From: Rhizobium sophoriradicis
GTDB taxonomy: Bacteria; Pseudomonadota; Alphaproteobacteria; Rhizobiales; Rhizobiaceae
Direction: 5' to 3'
Assembly: GCF_003939025.1 (NCBI RefSeq)
Contig: NZ_RQIH01000010.1
Coordinates: forward strand, 1-64,000
DNA length: 64,000 bases
The notes below the pieces were generated by a model. It saw only the letters and a program-made list of their open reading frames with translations. It made no database searches and was not told the DNA's origin. Shown here in pieces: positions 8,070 through 17,237 of this stretch; positions within the stretch are counted from its first letter, which is position 1, and every line of letters starts with the position of its first letter. A program made the translations under genes and the position numbers.

Positions 8070-10254
8070 CTGTCGATCCGCGCAACGGGATCGAGATCCT
8101 GCAGCTGACGCCGGCGGGTTCATAGGCGAGGTCGATTGCGCCGCCGAGATCCCGTTCGATGCAGCGCTCCATCAGGCGGCTGCCGACGCCGCGTCGTGTC
8201 GGTGCCTCCACCCTCGGGCCTCCCTGCTCCTGCCAATCGAGAAGCAACTCCCGTCCGGACCGGGTTTCATCAGCCAGGTGCCAGTTCAGCGAAAGCGTGC
8301 CTGTATTGGATGACAGGGCTCCGTGTTTGATGGCGTTCGTCGCGAGTTCGTTGAGAACCACCGTCAGGCTGAGCGCCGTCCGAGGATCGAGATCGGCCGA
8401 AGGGCCGGCGATCGTCACGCGGCTTGCCGCCCCTTCCACAAGCGGCATCAGCACCTCGCCGGCAAGGCCATCCAGCGGCGTGTCCTTCCAGTGCCGCTTC
8501 GTCAGCAAATCATGGGCCCGCGACAGAGCAAGAACGCGCGTTTCGAACCGATGCAGGAAATCTTCCAGATTATCCGCATGCCGCGCCGTCTGCCCCGCCA
8601 GCGACTGCACTGTCACAAGCGTATTTTTGACCCGGTGATTGAGTTCGTCGATCAGCAGCTTCTGCCGGCTCTCGGCCTGCTTGCGCTCGGAAATGTCGAC
8701 GAGCATGTTGATCGCGCCGACCAGCTTGCCGTCGGCATCGTGGAGCGGCGTCGGATAGGGTGTGAACGGCACCCGGCTACCGTCGGGTCGTTCGGCGATC
8801 GCTTCGGCCCCGCGGACCGGGCGGTCTTCTTTCAGCGCGATGGCCATCGGGCACTGGTCATGCGGTAGAGGCGTTCCATCCGTGTTGTACAGACGCCAGG
8901 TGACGCACCACATATCGCCGGGTTGAGGCAAGCGGCCTGACATTTCGACTGCCGCCTTGTTGTAGAAGGTGATGCGGCCTTCGGCGTCGGTTGTATAAAC
9001 GGCCGCTGGCAAAGCTTCCAGAAGGTCGCGCATGCGTTGTTCGCTGGCGCGGATTTGGTCTTCCATCTGCTTTGCCGCGGTGACGTCCTGGATTACCCGC
9101 ACGCCATAACGGAAATGACCGGTTTGATCGCGCACAGACGAGCTATGAACGTCAAGGTAAATCGTCTGCCCATCCGGCGTCGTCGAGCGTTTTCGGAAGG
9201 AATAGCTGTCCAAGTCGCCACGCACCTGGCGCTCGTAAAGCGCGCCATCCTCGTCCCTATCGCTTTCGTGGGTATAATCGAAGAAGCTCATGCTGAGCAG
9301 TTCCTCGCGCGACCGCTTCAACATCTTGCAGAGGGCGTCGTTCACCCGCAGAAGCCGGCCGGCGGCATCCGCTTCCGCAATCCCGATCGTCGCCGCATTA
9401 TATGTTGCCGCCAGCCGCTCCTCGCTTTCGCGCCGAGCACTTTCGGCCTCGTAAAGATCGGTCACATCGGTCGTGAAGCAGCGGGTACTGACGAATTTGC
9501 CGTCCTGGAGGCGGCTGTTCGAAGTAATCAGCACATGCTTGACCGACCCGTCCTTTGCCCGCAGCCGCGCGGGATAGCGGTCCAGCTTCTCGCCGCATGA
9601 CAATCTCTGAAGGATATCTCCGATGACAGGCGCATCGGCGTGAAACTCGGCTATGTGGCGGCCGACATATTCGTCGGCGCTGTAGCCGAGCAGAGCAAGC
9701 TCAGCCTTGTTGGCGCGGCGGATGATGCCGTCACCGCTGACGATATGAAGGCCAACCGCGCTGTTTTCGAAGAAGTCCTCGAGCTCCACGATCTTGCGGC
9801 GCACCTCTTCCTCGGCCGCTTTATGCGCCGAGATGTCCTGGAAGCAATTGATCGCGCCCTGGATATTTCCCTGGTGATCTCTGAGCGCGCGAATGTTCAC
9901 CAGTGCGGGAAAACGAAAACCATCCGGCCGCTCGATGATGACTTCGGCATTGTGCGCGGACGTGCCCAGCGAAACGGCGGCCGCCATCGGGCAATCGCCA
10001 TGTGGCAAGGGCGCGCCGTCGGGCAGAAAAAGGCGGTAAGATCCGCAGAAACGGTCGTGCTTCCCATCGAGCGCCGGCGCGCGCCCCCAAAGCTCGGCAG
10101 CCTCCGAGTTGTAGCGCACCAGCCAGCCTTCATGGTCGCAGACGTAGACGGCGCCAGGCATGGCATCAAGCACGCTCGGCGCCAGGCTGAGAAGGACCTC
10201 GAATTCACTCAGCTTTCGTGAGGCGGCGGCAGGGAATTCTTCTACATTCGACAT
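8062..10254 (-). CDS. HWE-family sensor histidine kinase with multiple PAS domains
   Basis: The protein is about 730 residues. The ATG at 10254 lies 5-6 bases after AGGAC and is preferred over the TTG one codon upstream. About four PAS modules fill residues 20-530; each ends in a PAC-type stretch such as GAINCFQDIS or GAINMLVDIS. The C-terminal 190 residues carry the HWE kinase signature: the H box LNHRVKNTL, the ARAHDLLT-type segment followed by a Trp (KRHWKD), and the N box VLNELATNAIKHGA. There is no transmembrane segment, so it is a cytoplasmic sensor, possibly for light or redox given the PAS content (inference). It is transcribed with the overlapping receiver gene downstream. Confidence 0.92.
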   Translation of the reverse strand: MSNVEEFPAAASRKLSEFEVLLSLAPSVLDAMPGAVYVCDHEGWLVRYNSEAAELWGRAPALDGKHDRFCGSYRLFLPDGAPLPHGDCPMAAAVSLGTSAHNAEVIIERPDGFRFPALVNIRALRDHQGNIQGAINCFQDISAHKAAEEEVRRKIVELEDFFENSAVGLHIVSGDGIIRRANKAELALLGYSADEYVGRHIAEFHADAPVIGDILQRLSCGEKLDRYPARLRAKDGSVKHVLITSNSRLQDGKFVSTRCFTTDVTDLYEAESARRESEERLAATYNAATIGIAEADAAGRLLRVNDALCKMLKRSREELLSMSFFDYTHESDRDEDGALYERQVRGDLDSYSFRKRSTTPDGQTIYLDVHSSSVRDQTGHFRYGVRVIQDVTAAKQMEDQIRASEQRMRDLLEALPAAVYTTDAEGRITFYNKAAVEMSGRLPQPGDMWCVTWRLYNTDGTPLPHDQCPMAIALKEDRPVRGAEAIAERPDGSRVPFTPYPTPLHDADGKLVGAINMLVDISERKQAESRQKLLIDELNHRVKNTLVTVQSLAGQTARHADNLEDFLHRFETRVLALSRAHDLLTKRHWKDTPLDGLAGEVLMPLVEGAASRVTIAGPSADLDPRTALSLTVVLNELATNAIKHGALSSNTGTLSLNWHLADETRSGRELLLDWQEQGGPRVEAPTRRGVGSRLMERCIERDLGGAIDLAYEPAGVSCRISIPLRGSTDG

Positions 10255-10257
10255 CAA

Positions 10258-10839
10258 ACGTCCTAACTCAATGCCTCCGCCAGCCTTCAGCTATCGCAGA
10301 CAGGAACAGCAGCGGGATATTGAGAGTCCGCCCTGCATGACTCCACAACGGGTCAACAGCCATAAACGCGTGACTCGGGGATTGGTTGCAACGACTGGCG
10401 AAGATTTATTCGGTCTTGCGCCAACGATCCAGGGCAGCCAGACCGCGCCTGATCGGCCTCCTACCAGCCGAAGCCGCCGCCGGACTGGCTATCTAGCCGC
10501 GCTATGATCCTGAGCCGCGAACCCGCTCGGGATCAACTTTCCACTTTCACCCGCTATCATTGGTAATCGGGAAGGCTGACTTTCCCTTCATCCGGTGTAT
10601 CAAGCCAAGTCCGAAAGACTTCGTAAGTCACCGCGCCCGAAGCGATCCCCTGACCATCCCTGCGGCAAAGATCTCTGGCCCTTTCGATTTGTAGCAGTTC
10701 ATCTTGTGCTTGGTGGGCGGCTTGGCGCTCACAGCTGGTATTGGTACGTCAGGTCGATCAAACGGCTTCGACTTTCAGCGGAGATTTAGGGCCCAAATTC
10801 TACTGGGCCGATCGAGGAGCTGATGATGATTGCGTATTG
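10258..10839. other. Intergenic stretch with no supported gene
   Basis: Several short frames occur, but none has protein-like composition or a good ribosome site. The region lies between the kinase gene, transcribed leftward, and a possible small membrane protein, transcribed rightward. Confidence 0.4.
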
Positions 10840-10938
10840 ATGAAGCCGAGAGAAGTTCTCGTTCGCCTTGCCTCTTTCGTGTTGGTGACCTCTGCTTTGT
10901 TGATCTTCTTGGTTTTAGGTTTGACGCGAGTTATTTAG
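10840..10938 (+). CDS. Possible 32-residue single-span membrane protein
   Basis: A tiny frame encodes 32 residues with a basic N-terminus (MKPREVLVRL) followed by about 20 hydrophobic residues (VLVTSALLIFLVLGL), a typical small single-pass inner-membrane protein. Its own start has no ribosome site. A five-codon frame (10823-10840, MMIAY) has AGGAG just upstream, and its TGA overlaps the ATG at 10840 (TGATG), so coupled re-initiation could drive translation. No family is recognised and it may be chance. Confidence 0.3.
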   Translation: MKPREVLVRLASFVLVTSALLIFLVLGLTRVI

Positions 10939-11039
10939 CCTCACTTCGGTTGCAGACTGTAGCGCTTGAGAATTGTTCCAGGTCATAAACCATTGCGTTA
11001 TCCTGCCCGCGCAGCCCCTGGATGAGGGGAATCACTGGG

Positions 11040-11642
11040 ATGTCGATCTTGCTAAGAAGTTTGTCGCTACTGGTTGGAATAACATTGGCTGTACCAGCCT
11101 TTGGCGATTGCTTAACCGCTAAACAAACCAATCAGGGCGTGCTGCTGACCAGAGAAACGCCTTTTTATTCCGTATTCTATAAGCCGGAGGGCGTGGCTCT
11201 CACCGAACAACGGCTGATGGAGCGCGACGGTTCACTGCAGCCGGTCTCGGCTGTATATTTGCACCCATTGCTCGTCGAAAAGAGAGTGAGCGCCAGCGGC
11301 ACGCATGTGCTGAAATACGCGAATGCGATTGCGTTAGACGATCTCCCACAGAAGAAGAACTGGCAATCCGCCACCACGCTTTTCATCAATGGCAAAAAAT
11401 ATGTTTCGGGCACGACTTTTATCCGGTTCGACGGCTTGGGAGAGGAAACTATTGCATCTTGTTCCTACAAAGTTTGGGCCATCAACAGCCGTCTGAAACT
11501 GACGAAATTGCCTCCGATTATTTTCGAACACTACTATTCCCCCGAGCTTCATCTCGTTCTTCGTTCGGTAAGGCTAAGCCCCTCCAACCGGCCGTTGAGC
11601 GAGGTTCGATTTGATCGGTTCCAAGTTGGCTGGGGCAACTAG
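11040..11642 (+). CDS. Exported protein of unknown function
   Basis: The protein is 200 residues from the ATG at 11040, chosen because GAGGGGA lies 10 bases upstream; a second ATG at 11022 would add six residues. Residues 1-22 form a clear signal peptide ending PAFG, followed by mature sequence with a single early Cys (DCLTAKQ). The rest is rich in beta-strand-like stretches with a second Cys in IASCSYKVW, which could form a disulphide in the periplasm. I do not recognise the family. The gene stands alone and its base composition is lower in GC than the flanking operons. Confidence 0.65.
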   Translation: MSILLRSLSLLVGITLAVPAFGDCLTAKQTNQGVLLTRETPFYSVFYKPEGVALTEQRLMERDGSLQPVSAVYLHPLLVEKRVSASGTHVLKYANAIALDDLPQKKNWQSATTLFINGKKYVSGTTFIRFDGLGEETIASCSYKVWAINSRLKLTKLPPIIFEHYYSPELHLVLRSVRLSPSNRPLSEVRFDRFQVGWGN

Positions 11643-11962
11643 GGCTTTGGCTGAGGCAACTAGGGCTATTGTGTCCCTCTATCAACCGGAGCCTAGTTAG
11701 CATGAGACCCGCAACCCATTAAATGGCGGCTTTCGGGCTTGACCAACGGCTCGTCGGACGGCCGGAATGGAGACGCAAAGCAGCCTTGTCTCTCAATAAT
11801 GAGATAGCTCGGAGCCATCAGTTGCTGCCGGTTGATATCGGCGAATTGCATCCGATCCCAATGCCACTTAGATTTGAACCACCACCGGAGCTATAACTCT
11901 CCACAGACGTCCGCGCGCCAAGAACGCGCGCAACACCTTTCTTCATGGTTGGCGCCTTCCCC
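11643..11962. other. Intergenic stretch, nothing recognised
   Basis: No coding frame, clear terminator or repeat was identified. It separates the rightward exported protein gene from the convergent end of the beta-galactosidase operon. Confidence 0.4.
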
Positions 11963-14095
11963 TCACCCCTCCAACTCCACAATCGCACACCCATACCCCC
12001 CAAGCTCCAGCCTCCCCGCCACCTTCTTCTCCCCATCCAGCAGATCCCGCCCGGCAGGCACCCCACCCACCGTCACAGCCTGATCCATATAATTCTGCAC
12101 GAACAGCAGCCGCCGCTCGTCGTTCATCCGCATCGTGACCTCCACGCCCTCGGGCAGCTCGCCAACCAGCGGTTCGATGCCCGCCGGCGCAAACAGCCGC
12201 TCCGTCAGCGCCTCGGTCAGCTTAGGCGTCAGATACGTCCCGAGATAGACCACCTGCCCCTTGCCCACCTTGCGGGAGGTCGCCATCGGCTGGCCCTCGG
12301 CGTAGCGGTTGGACCAGGCGGCGATCACTTCGACGTCGGGCGCGATGGTGAGGTTTTCGTAGAAATGGCCGGCGGCCAGTTCGCGGTTGCCGATCTTGAA
12401 GCGGCGGACGCGGCGGTGGCTTTCAGCCGGTTTGTTCGGCGGGATGACCAGGCCGCCGGAGCGCTCCATCACCTCGAAGAGGCCGTTGGCGCCGGGGGCT
12501 GCGAGACGGCCGAAATCTTCGACGCGCACGCCGGTCAGCCTGGAAAGCGCGGTGCCGGGCGCGGTTTCGCGAATGACGTGGTTGTCCTCGTTACGGGTGC
12601 CTGTGCGCGCGCCGATGACGACGGTGCCGCCTGCTTCGGCGAAAGCTTCGAGCCTGGCCGTCCATTCGTCCTTCCACATCACCCAATGCGGCACGTAGAA
12701 GAGCTTCAGTTTGGAAAGATCGTCCTCCGGATGGATGAAGCCGCAGGCGATGCCGCGGTCGTAACAATGCTGATGCAGCAGGATCGCATCGTCCTGCGGG
12801 CTCGGCAGGCCGATCGGATAGGTCTTGTGGGCTTCCTGATTGTCGAAATCGGAGCCGGCTATGCCGACATCCATGCGCACATAGGTGCCGAGGATCTTAT
12901 CGTTCAGCGCCGTCATCTCGGTCGCGAAGCGCGTAGCCTCCTCATAGCGATGGCGGCCGATATCGTCATGGTCGATGATGCCCATCCAATAGATCTCGGC
13001 GCCGAAATGGGCGGGCCGCCAGCGGAAGAACATCAGGCCGTCAGCGCCGTGCGCGACCGAGGAGAGCGCCATGCGGCGCAGCTCGCCCGGCTCCGGCGTC
13101 AGCGTGCAGAAGCCCGGCTGGCTGCCGAAGCCCGATTGCTGCTCGGGCACGATATAATTGCCGGAAAAGCCGCGGCAGATATCGAGGTGCAGCGCCTGCA
13201 CCTTGGCGTGGTTGCCGAGCCGCATGAACTCGTCATAGAGCATCGGATAGATGTCGTAGCCGACGAAATCGAGATCCTTGCTGAACTGGCCGCGGAAATC
13301 GATATCCCTCAAGCCGCCGAGATTGTGGAAGACGAACCAGGAGGATTTCACATCGCGCAGGATCTCGACCTGATCGTGCTGGAAGCGCCCGGTGGAGAAG
13401 GCGAGGAAGCGGTGGTAATCCTGCAGATGGCCGGGGCTCGGGAAGGTCGGGCCGAATTCGATCGGCAGCACCACCTGATCGAAACTGTCATAAGCCGTCG
13501 CCCAGAAATCGCCGCCCCAGGCGGCGTTGAGCTTTGATATCTGGCGGTATTTATCGGCGAGGAAGGCCTGGAACTCCGTGAGCGTCGCCTGGGAAAAGCT
13601 CTCTGGCATGCTGGTATTCAGCTCATTGTCCGTCTGCCAGCCGACGACATGCGGATTGCCGCGATAATGCTCGGCCATCGCCCGGGTGATGCGCTTGCTG
13701 TGCTCGCGGAAGACCGGGCTTGCCGTATCGCAATGCTGGCGCGAGCCGTGGCTCATCGGCCGGCCCTTGCCGTCGACCCTTAGAATTTCAGGGTGCGCCG
13801 CCGTCAGCCAGCGCGGCGGTGTCGCCGTCGGCGTGCACATGATCGTATCGATGCCGTGGCGCCCGAGAATTGATATGGCGCGGTCGAAGAGATCGAAATC
13901 ATAGGTGCCGAGCTTCGGCTCCAGAATGTGCCAGGCGAATTCGGCCATGCGCACGACATTGAAGCCGGCTTTCGCCATGCGCTCGGCATCGCGCTCCCAA
14001 TAGCTTTCGTCGACATGTTCGGGATAATGCGGCACACCGACGAGGAAGCGGTCGGTCTGGACGGTGTTCCATGCGGAGAGGGTCTTGTCGGACAC
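11963..14095 (-). CDS. Glycoside hydrolase family 42 beta-galactosidase
   Basis: The 710-residue protein starts at a GTG at 14095, with AGGAAAG eight bases upstream. The N-terminal (beta/alpha)8 barrel holds the acid/base Glu158 in VGWQTDNELN and the likely nucleophile Glu318 in VPEQQSG. The trimerisation (about 400-600) and C-terminal beta-sandwich domains complete the usual GH42 length. It has no signal peptide, so it cleaves terminal beta-galactose from imported oligosaccharides in the cytoplasm. It is the last gene of the transport operon, 17 bases after the ATPase gene, which ties the transporter's substrate to a beta-galactoside such as lactose or a plant galactooligosaccharide (inference). 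Confidence 0.93.
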   Translation of the reverse strand: MSDKTLSAWNTVQTDRFLVGVPHYPEHVDESYWERDAERMAKAGFNVVRMAEFAWHILEPKLGTYDFDLFDRAISILGRHGIDTIMCTPTATPPRWLTAAHPEILRVDGKGRPMSHGSRQHCDTASPVFREHSKRITRAMAEHYRGNPHVVGWQTDNELNTSMPESFSQATLTEFQAFLADKYRQISKLNAAWGGDFWATAYDSFDQVVLPIEFGPTFPSPGHLQDYHRFLAFSTGRFQHDQVEILRDVKSSWFVFHNLGGLRDIDFRGQFSKDLDFVGYDIYPMLYDEFMRLGNHAKVQALHLDICRGFSGNYIVPEQQSGFGSQPGFCTLTPEPGELRRMALSSVAHGADGLMFFRWRPAHFGAEIYWMGIIDHDDIGRHRYEEATRFATEMTALNDKILGTYVRMDVGIAGSDFDNQEAHKTYPIGLPSPQDDAILLHQHCYDRGIACGFIHPEDDLSKLKLFYVPHWVMWKDEWTARLEAFAEAGGTVVIGARTGTRNEDNHVIRETAPGTALSRLTGVRVEDFGRLAAPGANGLFEVMERSGGLVIPPNKPAESHRRVRRFKIGNRELAAGHFYENLTIAPDVEVIAAWSNRYAEGQPMATSRKVGKGQVVYLGTYLTPKLTEALTERLFAPAGIEPLVGELPEGVEVTMRMNDERRLLFVQNYMDQAVTVGGVPAGRDLLDGEKKVAGRLELGGYGCAIVELEG

Positions 14096-14112
14096 GGGCG
14101 GTTCTTTCCTGA

Positions 14113-15258
14113 TTACTTGTCGAGGATGGTCTTGCGGGCGCTGATCGTGCGGCCGCCATCGGGGGAGAAGAGATAGAGCTCGTTCGCATCGAGCTTCAGC
14201 GCCACCTTCTGCCCGGCGGCAAAGGGCGCGACATAGGAGAGCTGCGCGGTGATGTTGCCGGTGCCGCTTTCCGACGCGATGGTGCGGAGATTGCCGGCAT
14301 CGATATACAGAATGGTCTCGCGGCCGAGATGCTCGACGAGGCGGACTTCGCCATGCACCGCGCCGCTTTCGCTGTCCTCGGCCACCACGGAGATCGCTTC
14401 CGGGCGCACGCCGAGCGTCAGGCCCGCACCCTTGGTGAGTGTCGTGGGCTGCGAAAGCTCCACCGTCAGCGGCGACAGGCCGGGCGCCGAAACGGTGACA
14501 TCCAGGCCGGAGACGGCATCGACGGTGACGCCGAGGAAATTCATCCTTGGCGCGCCGAGGAAGCCGGCGACGAACAGGTTCTCGGGGTTGCGGTAAAGCT
14601 CCAGCGGCGAGCCGACCTGCTCGATGATGCCCTGATTGAGGACGACGATGCGGCTTGCCATGGTCATCGCCTCCACCTGGTCGTGGGTGACGTAGATCAT
14701 GGTGGCGCCGAGTTCGGCATGCAGGCTGCTGAGTTCGACGCGCATCTGTGTTCTGAGCGCCGCATCGAGGTTCGACAGCGGTTCGTCGAACAGGAAAACC
14801 TCGGGCGAGCGGGTGATCGCCCGGCCGATCGCCACGCGCTGCCGCTGGCCGCCTGATAGTTGCTTCGGCCGCTTGTCGAGCTGGTCGGTGATCCGGAGGA
14901 TCTTGGCGGCGCGCGCCACGGCGGCGTCGATCTCGGCCTTCGGGCGCTTGGCCATGCGGAGGCCAAAGCCCATATTTTCGGCCACCGTCATATGCGGATA
15001 GAGCGCATAGGACTGGAAGACCATGGCGATGCCGCGATCGCCCGGCTCCTGCCGCGTCACATCGCGGCCGTTGATCACGATCTGGCCCGAGGAAATCGTC
15101 TCCAGGCCGGCGATGGATTTGAGCAGCGTGGACTTGCCGCAGCCGGACGGGCCGACCATGACGATGAACTCGCCTTGCGCGACCGTGAGATCGATGCCGC
15201 GCAGCGCATGATAGGCGCCGTAATTCTTGTTGATCTCTCGGAGTTCGAGACTGGTCAT
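14113..15258 (-). CDS. Sugar ABC transporter ATPase (MalK/UgpC type)
   Basis: The 381-residue ATPase has Walker A GPSGCGKST, signature LSGGQRQRVAIGRA, Walker B VFLFDEPLSNLD and H-loop THDQVEAM. Residues about 240-370 form the MalK-type TOBE/regulatory domain that defines carbohydrate importers of the CUT1 class. It should dimerise under the two permeases encoded just upstream and power uptake. It lies 37 bases after the second permease gene and 17 bases before the GH42 gene, in one operon. The order of binding protein, two permeases, ATPase and galactosidase resembles the lac operons of Agrobacterium and Sinorhizobium, with the last two genes swapped. Confidence 0.93.
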   Translation of the reverse strand: MTSLELREINKNYGAYHALRGIDLTVAQGEFIVMVGPSGCGKSTLLKSIAGLETISSGQIVINGRDVTRQEPGDRGIAMVFQSYALYPHMTVAENMGFGLRMAKRPKAEIDAAVARAAKILRITDQLDKRPKQLSGGQRQRVAIGRAITRSPEVFLFDEPLSNLDAALRTQMRVELSSLHAELGATMIYVTHDQVEAMTMASRIVVLNQGIIEQVGSPLELYRNPENLFVAGFLGAPRMNFLGVTVDAVSGLDVTVSAPGLSPLTVELSQPTTLTKGAGLTLGVRPEAISVVAEDSESGAVHGEVRLVEHLGRETILYIDAGNLRTIASESGTGNITAQLSYVAPFAAGQKVALKLDANELYLFSPDGGRTISARKTILDK

Positions 15259-15295
15259 ATCCTGGCCCTCTCTTGTTGAAACGGAAGACGCCGGC

Positions 15296-16147
15296 TCATC
15301 CCTTCACCGCGCCCATGGTGAGGCCAGCAATGAAGTGCCGCTGCATCAGGAAGAACATGATGACGGGCGGCACGGCGACGATGATCGTGCCTGCCGAAAC
15401 CAAGTTCCAGGCCGAGACCCATTCGCCGCGCAGATTGGCAAGGCCCGCCGTCACAGGCTTGACGCTGTCGCTGACGGTCAGCACCACGGCCCAGAAATAA
15501 TCGTTCCAGACGAAGGTGAAGATCAGGATGGCGAGAGCCGCGAGCGCCGGCCTGACCAGCGGGATCACCACATGGACGAGCGTCTGGAAGGGCGAAGCGC
15601 CTTCGGCGCGCGCCGCCTGGAACAGCTCATCCGGCAGGGCCGCAATGAAATTGCGCATGAAGAGTGTCGCAAAACCCGTCTGGAAGGCGACGTGGAAGAT
15701 GATCAGCGCCACCGTCGTATCGATGAGGTCGAGGCGCACCATCAGGTCGCGCACCGGGATCATCATGATCTGGTGCGGCAGGAAATTGCCGCCGACGAAG
15801 AGCGCGAAGATCAGCATGTTGCCGGGGAAGCGGTAGCGCGACAGCACGAAGCCCGCGAGGGTCGAGAGCGTCAGCACGCCGATCACCGAGGGGATGGTGA
15901 TGATCAGGCTGTTCAGGAAATAGCGCGCCATCGGCGTGTCGGTGAAGACCGCCCTGTAATTGTCGATGAGGCCGATCTCGGTCGGCCAGCCCCAGAGATT
16001 GCCGCCCATCACATCCGCCGTCGAGCGGAAGGAGGTGAGGATGATCGCAAAGAGCGGGCAGAGCCAGAGGATAAGCACGAGGACGACGGCCGAGACATAG
16101 AGCCGGCGCTGCCAGGTCGCGCTTTCGGGAATGGGACGAGGATACAT
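15296..16147 (-). CDS. Sugar ABC transporter permease (MalG type)
   Basis: The 283-residue inner-membrane protein has six predicted spans. Its cytoplasmic EAA loop reads ELFQAARAEGASPFQTLVHV, the coupling site for the ATPase. The typical MalG-like PHQIMMIPV stretch is present. Its ATG at 16147 overlaps the TGA of the upstream permease by one base, so translation is coupled and stoichiometry is likely 1:1. Confidence 0.92.
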   Translation of the reverse strand: MYPRPIPESATWQRRLYVSAVVLVLILWLCPLFAIILTSFRSTADVMGGNLWGWPTEIGLIDNYRAVFTDTPMARYFLNSLIITIPSVIGVLTLSTLAGFVLSRYRFPGNMLIFALFVGGNFLPHQIMMIPVRDLMVRLDLIDTTVALIIFHVAFQTGFATLFMRNFIAALPDELFQAARAEGASPFQTLVHVVIPLVRPALAALAILIFTFVWNDYFWAVVLTVSDSVKPVTAGLANLRGEWVSAWNLVSAGTIIVAVPPVIMFFLMQRHFIAGLTMGAVKG

Positions 16148-17031
16148 CAGCCTCCCCTCTCTTCGCTGCGGATGATGTGGGTGAGATACCAGGCGATGAA
16201 GACGGCCATGATCACGAAGAGCACCGAAGCGATCGCCGCGCCGTAGCCGAAGCGATAGGAGAAGATCGACTGCTCGTACATCTGGTAGGCGAGCACCGAG
16301 GAGGAGCCGAACGGTCCGCCCGATGTCATTACCGAGATCATGTCGAAGGAGCGAAGCGCCCCAACGACGGTGACGGCAATGGCGATGAAGGTGACCTGCG
16401 TCAGCTGCGGCAGCACGATGTGGCGCAGCATGTTCCAGCCCCTCGCCCCATCGACGCGCCCTGCCCCGATCAGCTCTTCGCTGAGATTATTGAGACCGGC
16501 GAGATAAAGCACCATGCAGAAGGTGATCTGCGGCCAGAGTGCGGCGATGACGATGGCGAAAGTGACGAGATGCTCGTCGGAAAGCACGGCCGGCGCCACC
16601 GCGCCGAAAGCCCTGAAGATCAGCGCCAGCAGCCCGAACTCCGGCGTATAGACCCAGGTGAAGACGACGCCTGTTGTGACCGACGCCAGCACCAGCGGAA
16701 TGAAGAACAGCGACTTCAGGAAGCGCATGCCTGCAATCTTCTGGTTGACCAGGAGCGCAATGGCGAGCCCGATCGGCGGCGCGGCCATGAACATCACCAG
16801 CCAGATCAGATTGTTCTTCAGCGATACGTAGAATTGCGGATCGCTGTAGAGCTCGACGTAATTGCCGAGCCCGATCCACACCATCGGCCCGAACCCGTCC
16901 CATTCGTGAAAGCTGATCCAGACGCTCCGGACCGCTGAGAGCAGGATGACGGTGAAGAACAGCGCGATACCGGGCGCAATGAGCAAAGTCGGGGTAAGCC
17001 ACCAACGCTGGCGGCGCCATAATGTCTGCAT
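16147..17031 (-). CDS. Sugar ABC transporter permease (MalF type)
   Basis: The protein is 294 residues from the ATG at 17031 (MQTLWRRQRWW), preceded by AAGG. Thirty-six upstream in-frame codons run into the mosaic repeat and are rejected. It has six spans and an EAA-like loop (ELIGAGRVDGARGWNMLRHI), which identify the MalF partner in a CUT1 importer. It is separated from the binding-protein gene by the 140-base palindromic element at 17079-17218, so the permease and ATPase genes may be expressed less than the binding protein. Confidence 0.92.
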   Translation of the reverse strand: MQTLWRRQRWWLTPTLLIAPGIALFFTVILLSAVRSVWISFHEWDGFGPMVWIGLGNYVELYSDPQFYVSLKNNLIWLVMFMAAPPIGLAIALLVNQKIAGMRFLKSLFFIPLVLASVTTGVVFTWVYTPEFGLLALIFRAFGAVAPAVLSDEHLVTFAIVIAALWPQITFCMVLYLAGLNNLSEELIGAGRVDGARGWNMLRHIVLPQLTQVTFIAIAVTVVGALRSFDMISVMTSGGPFGSSSVLAYQMYEQSIFSYRFGYGAAIASVLFVIMAVFIAWYLTHIIRSEERGG

Positions 17032-17078
17032 GTCGAGAACCTTGTTTAAGGATAAGAGCGAGCGGCCCTCGTGGGGCA

Positions 17079-17218
17079 GCCCCTCATCCGGCTGCCGCCA
17101 CCTTCTCCCCGTAAACGGGGCGAAGGGAACAAGCCGCAACCTCTCGGTCCCCCGCTCACCTCTCGCAGGGCACGTCCCCTCTCCCCGTCAGAACGAGGAG
17201 AGGGTTAGGGTGAGGGGC
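17079..17218. repeat. RIME-like palindromic element inside the sugar operon
   Basis: The element begins GCCCCTCATCCGGCTGCCGC and ends GGTTAGGGTGAGGGGC, so its outer ends (GCCCCTCA / TGAGGGGC) are complementary. Two inner palindromes built on CTTCTCCCCG and CCCTCTCCCC words lie between. This layout matches the rhizobial intergenic mosaic elements (RIME). It sits in the gap between the binding-protein and permease genes, where a stable 3-prime hairpin can protect upstream mRNA. Confidence 0.8.
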
Positions 17219-17237
17219 AACATAACGCGCTTGCGGC

